Shown: one piece after another, positions 1 to 11,534 of the stretch
How positions within the stretch are numbered: the first letter of the stretch is position 1
Layout of the letters: each line of letters opens with the position of its first letter
Assembly (NCBI RefSeq): GCF_902833905.1
Contig: NZ_CADFGP010000004.1
Span: forward strand, 62,001-126,000
DNA length: 64,000 nucleotides
Source of the DNA: Paraburkholderia tuberum STM678
Lineage (GTDB): Bacteria > Pseudomonadota > Gammaproteobacteria > Burkholderiales > Burkholderiaceae
Direction of reading: 5' to 3'
Program-made: the position numbers and the translations under genes
Notes under the pieces: model-generated
Database searches by the model: none
What the model was told of the DNA's origin: nothing
What the model saw: only the letters and a program-made list of their open reading frames with translations

Positions 1-446
1 CGGCCGAAGCGTGGGATGACGCGCAGGAAGATAACAATATCGTTCCGCTCACGCGGGCCGAGGCGGAAAAGCTGTTTGGTCCCGGCGTGGGTCGTCCATC
101 GCGCGTAACGCCGTTCAGGGTCGTCGCAGCGCAAATGGTTTTGTCCCTGGTCGCAACGCTGTTGTGGTGGCTGTTCTACAAGCCGCCGGGCGCTGCTGCG
201 CTGTCCGCGTTCCTCGGGGGGGCGATCTGCTGGGTGCCGGGCGCGTTGTTCGCGGCACGACTGAAAAAGCAGGGCGGCGCCGAGACCGTGATGAGCTGGA
301 TGATCGGCGAAGCACTCAAGATGGGGACAACGATTGCGATGTTTGTCGCAATCGCCTTCTGGTATCACGACGTACGCTGGATTCCGCTGCTCGTGACCTA
401 CCTCATCGCGCTGAAGACTTACTGGATCGCCTTGGCGTGGCGCTAA
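1..446 (+). CDS. atpI: ATP synthase protein I, 5' partial
   Basis: Small hydrophobic protein encoded at the head of atp operons, thought to help Fo/c-ring assembly. The reading frame is open from base 3 through the window edge, so the true start lies upstream; the GTG at 87 is only the first internal start-like codon. The readable part has an acidic N-terminal tail (Asp/Glu-rich, about 28 residues) and then about four membrane segments between 105 and 440. The family is poorly conserved, so the call rests on hydrophobicity, size and position just before atpB. Confidence 0.85.
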   Translation, partial: AEAWDDAQEDNNIVPLTRAEAEKLFGPGVGRPSRVTPFRVVAAQMVLSLVATLLWWLFYKPPGAAALSAFLGGAICWVPGALFAARLKKQGGAETVMSWMIGEALKMGTTIAMFVAIAFWYHDVRWIPLLVTYLIALKTYWIALAWR

Positions 447-611
447 GGTAGCAGCACAAAAAACAGCAGCAAAAAGAATTTAAGGCCGGCGCGCAGCGCC
501 GGCACGGGTGTGCGGGTGAGACAGGGCCCGCACCCGGCGCGTTCCCGCAACACAGTGTTCCGGCGGGAGCGGCCTCGAACGATTTTCGACAATTTGGGTG
601 GCTTTAACGAT

Positions 612-1463
612 ATGGCAGCTAGCGAAGGCACGCGCGCAATGGATCCGTCCGAGTACATCGCGCACCACTTGCAGAACTTTTCCACCGCACACCAGACGTC
701 GATTTTCGACATCCATGTGTGGAATCTCGACACCCTTTTCTGGTCGATCGTGTGCGGCCTCGTCACGATCTTCGTGCTGCATCTGGCAGCCCGCAAGGCA
801 ACGGCCGGCGTGCCGGGTCGCTTCCAATGCGCGATCGAAATGCTTGTCGAAATGGTCGAGGATCAATCGAAGGCCATGATCCACGGCTCGCGCACCTTCA
901 TCGCGCCGCTCGCGCTGACCGTGTTCGTCTGGGTCGCGCTAATGAACTCACTCGACTTCATTCCCGTCGACCTGCCGGGCCGTGTGATCGGCTGGCTGGG
1001 TCTGTCCGAAGCCATCCCGCACCACCGCATCGTGCCGACCGCCGACCTGAACGGCACGATCGGTATCGCGCTCGGCGTGTTCGTGCTGATGATTTACTAC
1101 AACTTCAAGATCAAGGGCGTTGGCGGCTTCGTGCATGAACTGCTGTCCGCTCCGTTCGGCGCGCATCCGCTGCTGTGGATCCCGAACCTCGCACTGAACA
1201 TCATCGAGTTCGTCGCGAAGACGGTCTCGCTCGGCATGCGGTTGTTCGGCAACATGTACGCGGGCGAACTGTTGTTCCTGCTGATTGCCCTGCTCGGCAG
1301 CCTCTGGAGCTTCGGCGCGGACACGACGGTGCTTGGCTTCATCGGCCACGTGGTCGCCGGCACAGTGTGGTCAATCTTCCACATCCTGATCGTTCTGCTG
1401 CAGGCGTTCATTTTCATGATGCTGACGCTGGTGTACATCGGCCAGGCACACGACACGCACTAA
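612..1463 (+). CDS. atpB: F1Fo ATP synthase subunit a
   Basis: Membrane stator subunit forming the two proton half-channels against the c-ring. 283 aa. The stretch [11 protein letters not shown] carries the essential arginine at residue 210, the same number as in E. coli, followed by the C-terminal helices of the subunit a fold. The ATG at 612 was chosen because the mature N-terminus ([20 protein letters not shown]) matches the beta-proteobacterial form; an in-frame GTG at 510 would add 34 residues of low-complexity Arg-rich sequence. The ribosome site before 612 is weak. It is followed 82 bases later by atpE. Confidence 0.96.
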   Translation: MAASEGTRAMDPSEYIAHHLQNFSTAHQTSIFDIHVWNLDTLFWSIVCGLVTIFVLHLAARKATAGVPGRFQCAIEMLVEMVEDQSKAMIHGSRTFIAPLALTVFVWVALMNSLDFIPVDLPGRVIGWLGLSEAIPHHRIVPTADLNGTIGIALGVFVLMIYYNFKIKGVGGFVHELLSAPFGAHPLLWIPNLALNIIEFVAKTVSLGMRLFGNMYAGELLFLLIALLGSLWSFGADTTVLGFIGHVVAGTVWSIFHILIVLLQAFIFMMLTLVYIGQAHDTH

Positions 1464-1521
1464 CCTGCGCCGTCGGTAAAAGAATCGTAGTTTTTCAAAT
1501 CCCAGTTCCAACCAGTTCTAA

Positions 1522-1815
<294 letters not shown>

Positions 1816-1878
1816 GGTTCCTCGGAGGTTTGCGCCTGAGCTATAACAGGTAAAGGCGCAGGGCGGAACGGGTACTGG

Positions 1879-1908
1879 GGCGCTGATCGAGCAGAATCGA
1901 TGAGCGCC
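1879..1908 (+). other. Intercistronic hairpin atpE-atpF
   Basis: Inverted repeat GGCGCTgATCG...CGATgAGCGCC in the 136-base gap between atpE and atpF. There is no T-run, so it is unlikely to be a terminator. A stem in this place could protect the upstream atpE message from 3' exonucleases; that role is inferred. Confidence 0.45.
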
Positions 1909-1951
1909 TTGCCGTTTCACTTTCCGAACTAGCAACGTTTAAGGAAACACC

Positions 1952-2422
1952 GTGAATCTCAACGCAACCCTGTTTGCGCAAATGGTCGTGTTCCTGATCC
2001 TCGCGTGGTTCACGATGAAATTCGTGTGGCCGCCGCTGATCAACGCCATCGACGAGCGCGCGAGGAAGATCGCCGACGGTCTGTCCGCCGCGGAAAAGGG
2101 CAAGCAGGAACTCGAAGCCGCTCACAAGCGCGTCGACCAGGAACTGGCTCAGGCTCGCAACGACGGCCAGCAACGCATTGCCGACGCTGAAAAGCGCGCT
2201 GTCGCAGTCGCCGACGAAATCAAGGCTCAGGCGCAGGCGGAAGCCGCCCGCATCATCGCGCAGGCGAAGGCCGACGCGGATCAGCAAGTCGTGAAGGCGC
2301 GCGAAGCGCTGCGTGGCGAAGTTGCTGCACTCGCTGTGAAGGGCGCTGAACAGATCCTGCAGCGCGAAGTCGACCAGGCGGCTCATGCTGACCTGCTGAA
2401 TCAACTGAAAGCCGAGCTCTGA
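1952..2422 (+). CDS. atpF: F1Fo ATP synthase subunit b
   Basis: Peripheral stalk subunit, 156 aa. One N-terminal membrane helix (residues about 5-27) is followed by a long charged helix rich in Ala, Glu, Lys and Gln that dimerises and contacts delta. It starts with GTG, preceded by AAGGAAA at 1941. Length and layout match the bacterial b subunit. Two bases separate its stop from atpH, so the two are probably translationally coupled. Confidence 0.96.
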   Translation: MNLNATLFAQMVVFLILAWFTMKFVWPPLINAIDERARKIADGLSAAEKGKQELEAAHKRVDQELAQARNDGQQRIADAEKRAVAVADEIKAQAQAEAARIIAQAKADADQQVVKAREALRGEVAALAVKGAEQILQREVDQAAHADLLNQLKAEL

Positions 2423-2424
2423 TC

Positions 2425-2964
2425 ATGGCCGAACTTGCAACCATCGCCCGTCCGTACGCGGAAGCGCTGTTTGGCGTGGCCGAAGCTGGTGACATCGCCG
2501 CCTGGTCCACGCTCGTGCAGGAGCTGGCACAGGTTGCGCGTCTGCCCGAAGTGCTGTCGATCGCCTCGAGCCCGAAAGTGAGCCGTGCCCAGGTAAGCGA
2601 TCTGCTGCTGGCCGCGGTCAAGTCGCCGCTCAAGGACAACGCGCAAGCGAAGAATCTGGTGCAGATGCTGGTGGACAACCATCGCCTGCAGCTGCTGCCG
2701 GAAATCGCCTCGCAGTTCGAAGAGTTGAAGAACGCCCGCGAAGGGGCAGCAGATGTGCTGATCGTCAGCGCATTCCCGCTCGAAGGTGCGCAGTTGAACG
2801 AACTCGTCGCAAGCCTCGAACGCAAGTTCAAGCGCAAGCTGAAGCCGACGGTCGAAGTCGATCACTCGCTGATCGGCGGCGTACGCGTGACGGTCGGCGA
2901 CGAAGTGCTCGATACCTCGGTCCGCGCGCGGCTCGCCAGCATGCAAACGGCCCTGACGGCCTGA
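2425..2964 (+). CDS. atpH: F1Fo ATP synthase subunit delta
   Basis: Links the b-dimer stalk to the top of the alpha3beta3 head. 179 aa, typical length. The N-terminal helical domain begins [16 protein letters not shown], the family hallmark. The C-terminal region (about 105-175) has the conserved [20 protein letters not shown] block. It begins two bases after atpF and is followed 56 bases later by atpA. Confidence 0.96.
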   Translation: MAELATIARPYAEALFGVAEAGDIAAWSTLVQELAQVARLPEVLSIASSPKVSRAQVSDLLLAAVKSPLKDNAQAKNLVQMLVDNHRLQLLPEIASQFEELKNAREGAADVLIVSAFPLEGAQLNELVASLERKFKRKLKPTVEVDHSLIGGVRVTVGDEVLDTSVRARLASMQTALTA

Positions 2965-3020
2965 AGCGCTTCGCGTTTTAGCGGCTGGCACGCAACAGAA
3001 TTGACTATCAGGAGCGAATA

Positions 3021-4562
3021 ATGCAACTCAATCCCTCTGAGATCAGCGAGCTGATCAAGAGCCGGATCCAGGGCCTTGACGCGAGCGCAGACGTTCGCAA
3101 CCAAGGCACCGTGATCTCCGTGACCGACGGTATCGTGCGTATCCACGGCCTGTCGGAAGTGATGCAGGGCGAAATGCTCGAATTTCCGGGCAACACCTTC
3201 GGTCTCGCGCTGAACCTCGAGCGCGACTCGGTCGGCGCCGTGATTCTGGGTGAATACGAACACATTTCGGAAGGCGACATCGTCAAGACGACGGGCCGCA
3301 TTCTGGAAGTGCCGGTGGGTCCGGAACTGCTCGGCCGCGTGGTCGACACACTCGGCAACCCGATCGACGGCAAAGGCCCGATCAACGCGAAGAAGACCGA
3401 CGCAATCGAAAAGATTGCACCGGGCGTGATCTGGCGTAAGTCGGTTTCGGAACCGGTCCAAACCGGTCTGAAGTCGATCGACGCGATGGTGCCGATCGGC
3501 CGTGGCCAGCGTGAGCTGATCATCGGCGACCGCCAGTGCGGCAAGACCGCAGTCGCAGTCGACGCGATCATCAACCAGAAGGGCAAGAACCTCTTCTGTA
3601 TCTACGTCGCGATCGGCCAGAAGGCTTCGTCGATCATGAACGTGGTGCGCAAGCTGGAAGAAACCGGCGCGCTGGAATACACGATCGTCGTGTCCGCTTC
3701 GGCTTCGGAATCGGCTGCGATGCAGTACCTCGCACCGTACGCCGGCTGCACGATGGGCGAATACTTCCGCGACCGCGGTCAGGACGCGCTGATCGTTTAT
3801 GACGACTTGACCAAGCAGGCTTGGGCATACCGTCAGATCTCGCTGCTGCTGCGCCGCCCGCCGGGCCGTGAAGCTTATCCGGGTGACGTGTTCTATCTGC
3901 ACTCGCGTCTGCTCGAGCGTGCTGCTCGCGTGTCGGAAGAGTACGTCGAGAAGTTCACCAACGGCGAAGTGAAGGGCAAGAGCGGTTCGCTGACGGCACT
4001 GCCGGTCATCGAAACGCAGGCAGGCGACGTGACCGCATTCGTTCCGACGAACGTGATCTCGATTACCGACGGCCAGATCTTTCTTGAAACCGACCTTTTC
4101 AACGCAGGTATCCGCCCGGCGATTAACGCTGGCGTGTCGGTGTCGCGTGTGGGTGGCGCGGCTCAGACGAAGGTCGTGAAGAAGCTGTCGGGCGGTATCC
4201 GTACCGACCTGGCGCAGTACCGTGAACTCGCTGCGTTCGCGCAGTTCGCATCGGACCTCGACGAAGCGACCCGCAAGCAGCTCGAGCGCGGCCGCCGCGT
4301 GACGGAACTGCTGAAGCAGCCGCAGTATCAGCCGCTGCAGGTGTGGGAACTGGCTGTGTCGCTGTTCGCGGCGAACAACGGCTATCTCGACGACCTCGAA
4401 GTTGCTCAAGTCCTGCCGTTCGAAAAGGGCTTGCGCGACCACCTGAAGTCGAGCCATGCTGACCTGGTCAAGCGTATCGAAGACACCAAGGAACTCTCGA
4501 AGGACGACGAAGGCCTGCTGCACACGGCCGTCAAAGACTTCAAGAAGTCCGGCGCTTATTGA
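3021..4562 (+). CDS. atpA: F1Fo ATP synthase subunit alpha
   Basis: Non-catalytic nucleotide-binding subunit of the F1 head, 513 aa. It shows the N-terminal beta-barrel, the nucleotide-binding domain with P-loop GDRQCGKTA (about residues 170-178), the [17 protein letters not shown]alker B stretch, and the arginine-finger region [18 protein letters not shown] Cys stands in the P-loop where E. coli has Thr; I believe this is usual in this genus. CAGGAGCG precedes the ATG. Length is normal and no frame breaks are seen. Confidence 0.98.
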   Translation: MQLNPSEISELIKSRIQGLDASADVRNQGTVISVTDGIVRIHGLSEVMQGEMLEFPGNTFGLALNLERDSVGAVILGEYEHISEGDIVKTTGRILEVPVGPELLGRVVDTLGNPIDGKGPINAKKTDAIEKIAPGVIWRKSVSEPVQTGLKSIDAMVPIGRGQRELIIGDRQCGKTAVAVDAIINQKGKNLFCIYVAIGQKASSIMNVVRKLEETGALEYTIVVSASASESAAMQYLAPYAGCTMGEYFRDRGQDALIVYDDLTKQAWAYRQISLLLRRPPGREAYPGDVFYLHSRLLERAARVSEEYVEKFTNGEVKGKSGSLTALPVIETQAGDVTAFVPTNVISITDGQIFLETDLFNAGIRPAINAGVSVSRVGGAAQTKVVKKLSGGIRTDLAQYRELAAFAQFASDLDEATRKQLERGRRVTELLKQPQYQPLQVWELAVSLFAANNGYLDDLEVAQVLPFEKGLRDHLKSSHADLVKRIEDTKELSKDDEGLLHTAVKDFKKSGAY

Positions 4563-4654
4563 TCCGCGAGTGATCCGCAAGGCATAAACGGACCTTGAAG
4601 CGGCGCGGGCCGCATGCGAATGCTCCCGCGCTACTTCGGCCGCATTGCATGGGA

Positions 4655-4684
4655 CCCGAGTAAGCGCTAAAGCGCTAACTCGGG
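4655..4684 (+). other. Leader hairpin before atpG
   Basis: CCCGAGT / ACTCGGG arms enclose two AGCGCT blocks directly upstream of the atpG ribosome site. A related hairpin sits before atpC (7191-7224); both follow the shared string TTGCATGGGAC. No T-run follows, so a role in translation or RNA processing is more likely than termination (inference). Confidence 0.5.
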
Positions 4685-4702
4685 CCGACAAAGGAGCAAG
4701 CA

Positions 4703-5587
4703 ATGGCTGGAATGAAGGAAATTCGCGGCAAGATCAAGAGCGTGCAAAACACGCGCAAGATCACGAAAGCGATGGAGATGGTGGCCGCATCGAAGATGCG
4801 CCGCGCTCAGGAGCGCATGCGCGCTGCTCGCCCGTATGCCGACAAGGTCCGCGATATCGCCGAGCACATGAGCCGTGCGAACCCGGAGTATCGTCACCCG
4901 TTCATGGTGTCGAACGAAGGCGCGAAGGCGGCCGGCATCATCCTCGTCACGACTGATAAAGGTCTGTGCGGGGGGATGAACACCAACGTGCTGCGTGCGT
5001 CGCTGCAGAAGTTCAAGGAACTGGAAGGCCAGGGCAAGACGATCGAGGCAACCGCGATCGGCAGCAAGGGCCTGGGCTTCCTGAACCGACTGCAGGCGAA
5101 AGTCGTGTCGAACGTCGTGCAACTGGGCGATACGCCGCATCTGGAAAAACTGATCGGCGCTGTGAAGGTGCAGCTCGACCTGTACTCGGAAGGGAAGATT
5201 TCGGCGGTGTACCTCGCGTACACGCGCTTCGTCAACACGATGAAGCAGGAGCCGGTGATCGAGCAACTGCTGCCATTGTCGGCGGACCAGTTCGAGCGCA
5301 CGGAAGAAGACGGTACGACGCCGAGCACGCAGTGGGACTACATCTACGAGCCGGATGCGCAGGCAGTGGTGGACGAACTGCTGGTGCGTTATGTCGAAGC
5401 GCTGGTCTATCAGGCCGTCGCGGAAAACATGGCATCGGAGCAGTCGGCCCGCATGGTCGCGATGAAAGCCGCTTCGGACAACGCGAAGACGGTCATCAAC
5501 GATCTGCAGCTCGTCTACAACAAGAGCCGTCAGGCCGCGATCACGAAAGAACTGTCGGAAATCGTCGGTGGAGCGGCGGCCGTCTGA
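4703..5587 (+). CDS. atpG: F1Fo ATP synthase subunit gamma
   Basis: Central rotor shaft coupling the c-ring to the catalytic head, 294 aa. The N-terminal coiled-coil helix ([20 protein letters not shown]) and C-terminal helix ([20 protein letters not shown]) form the shaft, with a Rossmann-like domain between them containing [16 protein letters not shown] lies 8 bases before the start. The 140-base gap upstream holds the hairpin at 4655-4684. Confidence 0.97.
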   Translation: MAGMKEIRGKIKSVQNTRKITKAMEMVAASKMRRAQERMRAARPYADKVRDIAEHMSRANPEYRHPFMVSNEGAKAAGIILVTTDKGLCGGMNTNVLRASLQKFKELEGQGKTIEATAIGSKGLGFLNRLQAKVVSNVVQLGDTPHLEKLIGAVKVQLDLYSEGKISAVYLAYTRFVNTMKQEPVIEQLLPLSADQFERTEEDGTTPSTQWDYIYEPDAQAVVDELLVRYVEALVYQAVAENMASEQSARMVAMKAASDNAKTVINDLQLVYNKSRQAAITKELSEIVGGAAAV

Positions 5588-5670
5588 CCCCGGTCAGGCA
5601 GGTCGTTGCGTGTGCGCCCGAGCGGCGCGCCCATCGGAGAAACTGCGCCTTTGCGCGAGTGAAGAATTGA

Positions 5671-7083
<1,413 letters not shown>

Positions 7084-7190
7084 AGGTCGGGTGTAACGAA
7101 GCGGGCGCCGACCTCGCGCATCACGGCTGCCAAAACGGTAGTGTTGCGCAAAGCCAGCGTCTCTGATTACGCTCAACCCGCCTTGCATGG

Positions 7191-7224
7191 GACGGGAGTC
7201 AGCACTCAAGCGCTAACTCTCGTC
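7191..7224 (+). other. Leader hairpin before atpC
   Basis: GACGGGAGT pairs with ACTCTCGTC (one G-T wobble), enclosing AGCACT and AGCGCT. It sits just before the atpC ribosome site and resembles the atpG leader hairpin at 4655-4684 in sequence and shape. Some base changes keep the pairing, which suggests the fold matters. Confidence 0.5.
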
Positions 7225-7241
7225 GACAGGAGTCGACACAT

Positions 7242-7667
7242 ATGGCAACCATTAAAGTAGACGTCGTCAGCGCGGAAGAGCAAATCTTTTCGGGCCAGGC
7301 GAAGTTCGTCGCGCTGCCAGGCGAAGCGGGTGAACTCGGCATTCTGCCGGGCCACACGCCGCTCATCACGCGGATCCGTCCGGGTGCGGTGCGCATCGAA
7401 GTTGAAAACGGCGAAGAAGAGTTTGTGTTCGTCGCCGGCGGCATCCTCGAGGTCCAACCGGGTGCAGTGACGGTTCTCGCCGACACCGCGATCCGCGGCA
7501 AGGATCTCGACGAAGCCAAGGCCGAAGACGCACGCAAGCGTGCGGAAGAGGCGCTGCAGAACACGGGCTCGAACCTCGAGTACGCGACCGCACAGGCGGA
7601 ACTCGCGTACGCGACGGCGCAGCTCGCGGCAATCCAGCGTCTGCGCAAGCTGCGCGGCCAGCACTAA
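7242..7667 (+). CDS. atpC: F1Fo ATP synthase subunit epsilon
   Basis: Rotor foot subunit and inhibitor of ATP hydrolysis, 141 aa. The N-terminal beta-sandwich includes the [14 protein letters not shown] block. The C-terminal helical hairpin (residues about 88-140) is Ala- and Glu-rich. It is the last gene of the operon; a terminator follows 19 bases after the stop. Confidence 0.96.
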   Translation: MATIKVDVVSAEEQIFSGQAKFVALPGEAGELGILPGHTPLITRIRPGAVRIEVENGEEEFVFVAGGILEVQPGAVTVLADTAIRGKDLDEAKAEDARKRAEEALQNTGSNLEYATAQAELAYATAQLAAIQRLRKLRGQH

Positions 7668-7685
7668 AGCAGCACGTAGTGGAAG

Positions 7686-7713
7686 AAAGCAGCCTGCGCG
7701 GCTGCTTTTTTTT
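7686..7713 (+). terminator. atp operon terminator
   Basis: AAAGCAGCC and GGCTGCTTT form a 9-bp stem around a 5-base loop, followed by eight T residues. It is a textbook intrinsic terminator. Confidence 0.93.
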
Positions 7714-7722
7714 GATAGCTAG

Positions 7723-7744
7723 TTGACGTTTACGTAAAGGTCGG
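7723..7744 (+). promoter_or_regulatory. LiuR-like palindromic operator
   Basis: TTGACGTTTAC followed by GTAAAGGTCGG is an imperfect palindrome (8 of 11 positions) overlapping a TTGACG -35-like box. It resembles operators of MerR-family LiuR regulators that control acyl-CoA and branched-chain catabolic genes, as I remember them. It lies 158 bases before the acyl-CoA synthetase gene. No regulator gene is in the window. Confidence 0.4.
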
Positions 7745-7901
7745 CAAAATCCACGAGGTTGGAGAAACGGACGGTCGCCGCTCGCCGCGGTCGATGCGAC
7801 GCGGTGCGGGTAAGACTTGATGCCGGCCGGATACGCGCCGGTGCACAATCGATTTCAAATTCATTTCAATCGAGCGCGCTTGCGCTCACGGAGACAACAC
7901 T

Positions 7902-9632
7902 ATGGCAACGCATAGCTCGGGAGAAGGTGCGCTCATCGAACCCGCGGATGGACTGTCGTATGTGCGCGGGTCGACTGAAAATCCGTTGAGCGAAGCGACC
8001 GTCGGCGAGCTTCTGCGCGACACCGCGGCGCGCTTTCCCGACCGGCCGGCCGTGGTGTTTCGGGAGCAGCGCATCCGCTGGACGTGGAGCGAATTCGCGC
8101 AGGAAGTGGATGTGCTTGCGTCCGGGCTGCTTGCACTCGGCATCGCGAAGGGCGATCGCGTCGGCATCTGGTCGCCGAACCGCGTCGAGTGGCTGCTGAC
8201 GCAGTTCGCGACCGCGCGTATCGGCGCGATCCTCGTCAACATCAATCCTGCCTACCGGCTCGCGGAGCTCGAATACGCGCTGAACAAGGCCGGTTGCAAG
8301 GCGATCATCGCCGCCGAGCGCTTCAAGACGTCGATGTACCTCGAGATGCTGCAGGAACTCGCGCCCGAATTGGCGACGCAGCCGCCGGGTGAACTGCATG
8401 CCGCGCGGCTGCCGGAACTGCGCTACGTGATCCGCATGTGCGACACGGAGACCCCAGGCATGCTGAGCTTTTCCGACGTGATCGAGGGTGGCCGTGCGTC
8501 GTTCGACGCCACTCGGCTCGATGCGATCGGCGCGACGCTGTCGTGCCGGGAGCCGATCAACATCCAGTTCACGAGCGGCACGACGGGCAATCCGAAGGGC
8601 GCGACGCTGACGCATCGCAACGTCGTGAACAACGCGCGCTATATCGCGATGGCGATGCGGCTCAGCGAGCAGGACGGCCTGTGCATTCCAGTGCCGCTGT
8701 ACCACTGCTTCGGGATGGTGCTGGCGGTGCTCGCGTGCGTGTCGGTCGGGGCGAACATGGTGTTTCCGGGCGAGGGCTTCGATCCGGCCGCGACACTCAC
8801 CGCGACCGCGGAGGAAAAATGCACCGCGCTGCACGGCGTCCCGACGATGTTCATCGCAGAACTCGACCATCCGAGCTTCGCCTCGTACGACTTCTCGCGG
8901 CTGCGCACCGGCATCATGGCGGGCTCGCCGTGTCCGATCGAGACGATGAAGAAGGTCGTGTCGAAGATGCACCTGAGCGAGATCACGATCGCCTACGGCA
9001 TGACGGAAACCAGCCCAGTCTCGTTCCAGAGCTCGACGACCGATCCGCTCGACAAGCGTACGACGACAGTCGGGCGCATCCAGCCGCATCTCGAAGTGAA
9101 AATCGTCGATCCGCTCGGCAATATCGTGCCGGTCGGCGAAACGGGCGAGCTATGCACGCGCGGCTACTCGGTGATGCTCGGTTACTGGGGGGACGAAGCG
9201 AAGACGCACGAGAGTATCGTCGACGGCTGGATGCACACGGGCGACCTGGCGACGCTCGACGCCGAAGGCTATTGCAACATCGTAGGCCGGCTGAAGGACA
9301 TGCTGATTCGCGGCGGTGAAAACATCTATCCGCGCGAGATCGAGGAGTTTCTGTTCCGTCACCCGAAGATCCAGAGCGTGCAGGTGTTCGGCGTGCCCGA
9401 TACCAGGTATGGCGAAGAAGTATGCGCGTGGATCGTGCTGCGGACCGGCGAACAGGCGACGGCAGAAGAAATCCAGCAGTTCTGCCAGGGACAGATTGCG
9501 CATTACAAGGTGCCGCGATATATCCGCTTCGTCGAAGAACTGCCGATGACCGTGACCGGCAAGGTGCAAAAATTCGTGATGCGCGAACGGATGATCGGCG
9601 AGTTGAAACTCAGAGAGGATAAGACGGCATGA
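7902..9632 (+). CDS. AMP-binding acyl-CoA synthetase
   Basis: ANL-superfamily enzyme that activates a carboxylic acid through an acyl-adenylate and transfers it to CoA. 576 aa, one full domain set. ATP-binding motif [18 protein letters not shown] lies near residues 225-242, YGMTETSP near 366, the hinge region [22 protein letters not shown] near 465, and the C-terminal catalytic lysine in TGKVQKF. Overall it looks like the medium/long-chain FadD or AcsF type; the chain-length preference cannot be read. It is a single gene after the atp terminator, with GGAGA before the ATG and a possible catabolic operator at 7723. Confidence 0.9.
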   Translation: MATHSSGEGALIEPADGLSYVRGSTENPLSEATVGELLRDTAARFPDRPAVVFREQRIRWTWSEFAQEVDVLASGLLALGIAKGDRVGIWSPNRVEWLLTQFATARIGAILVNINPAYRLAELEYALNKAGCKAIIAAERFKTSMYLEMLQELAPELATQPPGELHAARLPELRYVIRMCDTETPGMLSFSDVIEGGRASFDATRLDAIGATLSCREPINIQFTSGTTGNPKGATLTHRNVVNNARYIAMAMRLSEQDGLCIPVPLYHCFGMVLAVLACVSVGANMVFPGEGFDPAATLTATAEEKCTALHGVPTMFIAELDHPSFASYDFSRLRTGIMAGSPCPIETMKKVVSKMHLSEITIAYGMTETSPVSFQSSTTDPLDKRTTTVGRIQPHLEVKIVDPLGNIVPVGETGELCTRGYSVMLGYWGDEAKTHESIVDGWMHTGDLATLDAEGYCNIVGRLKDMLIRGGENIYPREIEEFLFRHPKIQSVQVFGVPDTRYGEEVCAWIVLRTGEQATAEEIQQFCQGQIAHYKVPRYIRFVEELPMTVTGKVQKFVMRERMIGELKLREDKTA

Positions 9633-9732
9633 CGCCGCCGCAGCACGCTGCGCAGCCAAATATGCCAAACAGGTACGGTAGAACAGGAGTTGCGCGGCGA
9701 GGATTCGTCGCGCGCAAACGTTTGAGCAGGCG

Positions 9733-9758
9733 AAAAAAAAGCGGGCCTGGAGCCCGCT
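9733..9758 (-). terminator. Leftward intrinsic terminator
   Basis: Read on the minus strand, GCGGGC / GCCCGC with a 5-base loop is followed by eight T residues. The nearest leftward gene ends at 10448, almost 700 bases away, so the terminator may serve an unannotated transcript. Confidence 0.75.
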
Positions 9759-9798
9759 AAAAACCACACGCTACGGGGTTAGCGCGAGGAGACCAAAG

Positions 9799-9933
9799 AT
9801 GGGACGGTTATCACGACGCCCCTGCGTCGATGACGGCCCCAGCAGGGATGCCCCTTTACAGGGCTTCGGCAAGCGCCGACCGGCAAGTGCATCGTATCTG
9901 CTCACACCACGCACACAGCCACATCCGTGTTGA
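9799..9933 (+). CDS. Possible 44-aa small ORF
   Basis: ATG preceded by GAGGAGA at optimal spacing; the product is basic, Pro/Arg-rich and has no recognisable family. It lies across the gene-poor stretch and opposite the possible leftward RNA, so chance is a real alternative. Confidence 0.2.
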   Translation: MGRLSRRPCVDDGPSRDAPLQGFGKRRPASASYLLTPRTQPHPC

Positions 9934-10447
9934 AACCGTTGAGGGCATTGTGGGCGAATTACCCTATGAACGCGGTAACAAAGTGTTTCAGGTTGTAACG
10001 CCCGCCAGATAAGGCGCTGCGGGATTTATTGCCAAAATGAAACCTTTAAAACGTAGTTATTACCGATGACTACGCCGCAATTTAATACGCATGATTGATG
10101 CCATTCATGACGCCTGGTGCAGCAGAAATTGGGTCACTAATCAGCGTGAAATGGTTGTGTCTGCAGCGTTCGAGCGACGAATTTCCTGCGGAACCAGCGC
10201 TGTGACCCTGCCCCGAAATACATCGCAATTCGAGGAAAAACCTGTGATGCAATGCAGCAAAGCGAATCCGCTTGTGCCGCGTATTGGAAAGGGGCGCATC
10301 GCTGCACCTTGGACCTGACCCGGACAGTTATACGACCCGACGACGTCGCCCTTCGTTACATCATCGCCGGCACCGAAATCTCCAGGCGCGCGCAGGCCGC
10401 CCTCGCAATCAGTCAGCAACTGACGGCCTCCAACGGACACGGTCGGC

Positions 10448-11239
10448 TTACTTCAACCACTTGTCCGAGATAGCCTGATACTCGCCGGTCGCTCGAGCGA
10501 GATGCAGCCACTGATCGACGTATTGCTGGAACGCGACATCCCCGCGCGGTAGCAACCAGGCCTTCTCGCCGTACTGGAACGGCTTGTCCGGATGCACCGA
10601 GCAGAGGCCGGGATTGAGTTTCTGCTGCAGCAGCGTTTCCGACGCATCCGTCACCATCACGTCCGCCTTGCCCGCGAGGATCTGCTTGAAGATCGTCACG
10701 TTGTCCGGATAAACGGTCACGTTTGCGTGCGTGAAGTATTGCTTCGCGAACTTCTCGTTGGTGCCCCCCGGATTGACGATCACTCGTGTGGACGGTTGAT
10801 CGATCTGCGCGACCGTCTGATATTTGTTGACGTCGTCGCAACGGACGATCGGCGTTTTGCCGTCGATCATGTAAGCCTGTGTGAAGAACGCATGCTTCTG
10901 GCGCTCGAGCGTCGGCGACACACCGCCAATGCCGATGTCGCACTTTGCGACGAAGTCGTTCATCAGGTTCGACCACGACGTCTTGACGAACTCGAGCTTC
11001 ACGCCGAGCGACTTCGCGAGCGATTCAGCCATGTCGATATCGATGCCCTCGAACTGGCCATCGCCCCTGTAGAACGAATACGGCTTGTAGTCGCCGGTAG
11101 TGCAAGCGCGCAGCGTGCCGCGGCTGATGATGTCGTCGAGCCTGGAGGGCGCAGGCGCGGCGTTTTGCGCGCTGGCTACGCCGACGTGCATCAGGACGCC
11201 GGCGAGCGCGCCGAGCATTGCGAGTGCTGCCTTCTTCAT
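10448..11239 (-). CDS. pheC: Periplasmic cyclohexadienyl dehydratase-like binding protein
   Basis: 263 aa with a signal peptide (cleavage after ASA, residue 24) and the type 2 periplasmic binding fold used by polar amino-acid ABC transporters. Segments such as TTGDYKPYSF, IVNPGGTNEKFA, PDNVTIF, LCSVHP and YVDQWLHLA closely follow Pseudomonas aeruginosa PheC as I remember it. PheC is a binding protein turned enzyme that converts prephenate or arogenate to phenylpyruvate or phenylalanine. The TDASE motif (197-201) keeps the glutamate reported as catalytic there. No transporter genes are adjacent, which favours an enzyme over a transport receptor. It diverges from hemE. Confidence 0.75.
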   Translation of the reverse strand: MKKAALAMLGALAGVLMHVGVASAQNAAPAPSRLDDIISRGTLRACTTGDYKPYSFYRGDGQFEGIDIDMAESLAKSLGVKLEFVKTSWSNLMNDFVAKCDIGIGGVSPTLERQKHAFFTQAYMIDGKTPIVRCDDVNKYQTVAQIDQPSTRVIVNPGGTNEKFAKQYFTHANVTVYPDNVTIFKQILAGKADVMVTDASETLLQQKLNPGLCSVHPDKPFQYGEKAWLLPRGDVAFQQYVDQWLHLARATGEYQAISDKWLK

Positions 11240-11534
11240 CGAGTATCCTGGTGGTGTGTAGTGTGCAATTCATCGGTAAAGCTGTTGGATAGTAGCTTGG
11301 CAGCGCGGGCTTGAACATCGGCCGTTCAGCCAGGGCGACCCGGGCAGCGGAAGACATCGACCCTGGGCCCGTGCGGGCAGTGGCGGGCGGTAGCTGATCG
11401 AGGTGCGTCCGAGCTGCTTCCCGCCCGCTTCCCACGACGCGTCGTCGCCACATTCATTACCCCGCGACGCGCGATGTCCGGAGCCGCCTCCGGTAAAATG
11501 CTCCTTTGCCCTCAGCTCTTCAGTCGCACGCAAC

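Larger units (their letters stand above)
9634..10447. other. Gene-poor region, possible leftward RNA
   Basis: 814 bases without a convincing protein gene. It holds a leftward terminator (9733-9758), one short frame with a good ribosome site (9799-9933), and an A+T-rich patch around 10020-10100 unlike its neighbours. Either the pheC-like message runs through as a long 3' UTR or a separate small RNA is made. I could not recognise a known RNA family. Confidence 0.4.

Noticed and set aside
2862..4703. 613-codon minus-strand frame opposite atpA
   Set aside because: Shadow frame caused by G+C-rich third positions; low-complexity Arg/Val/Asp sequence.
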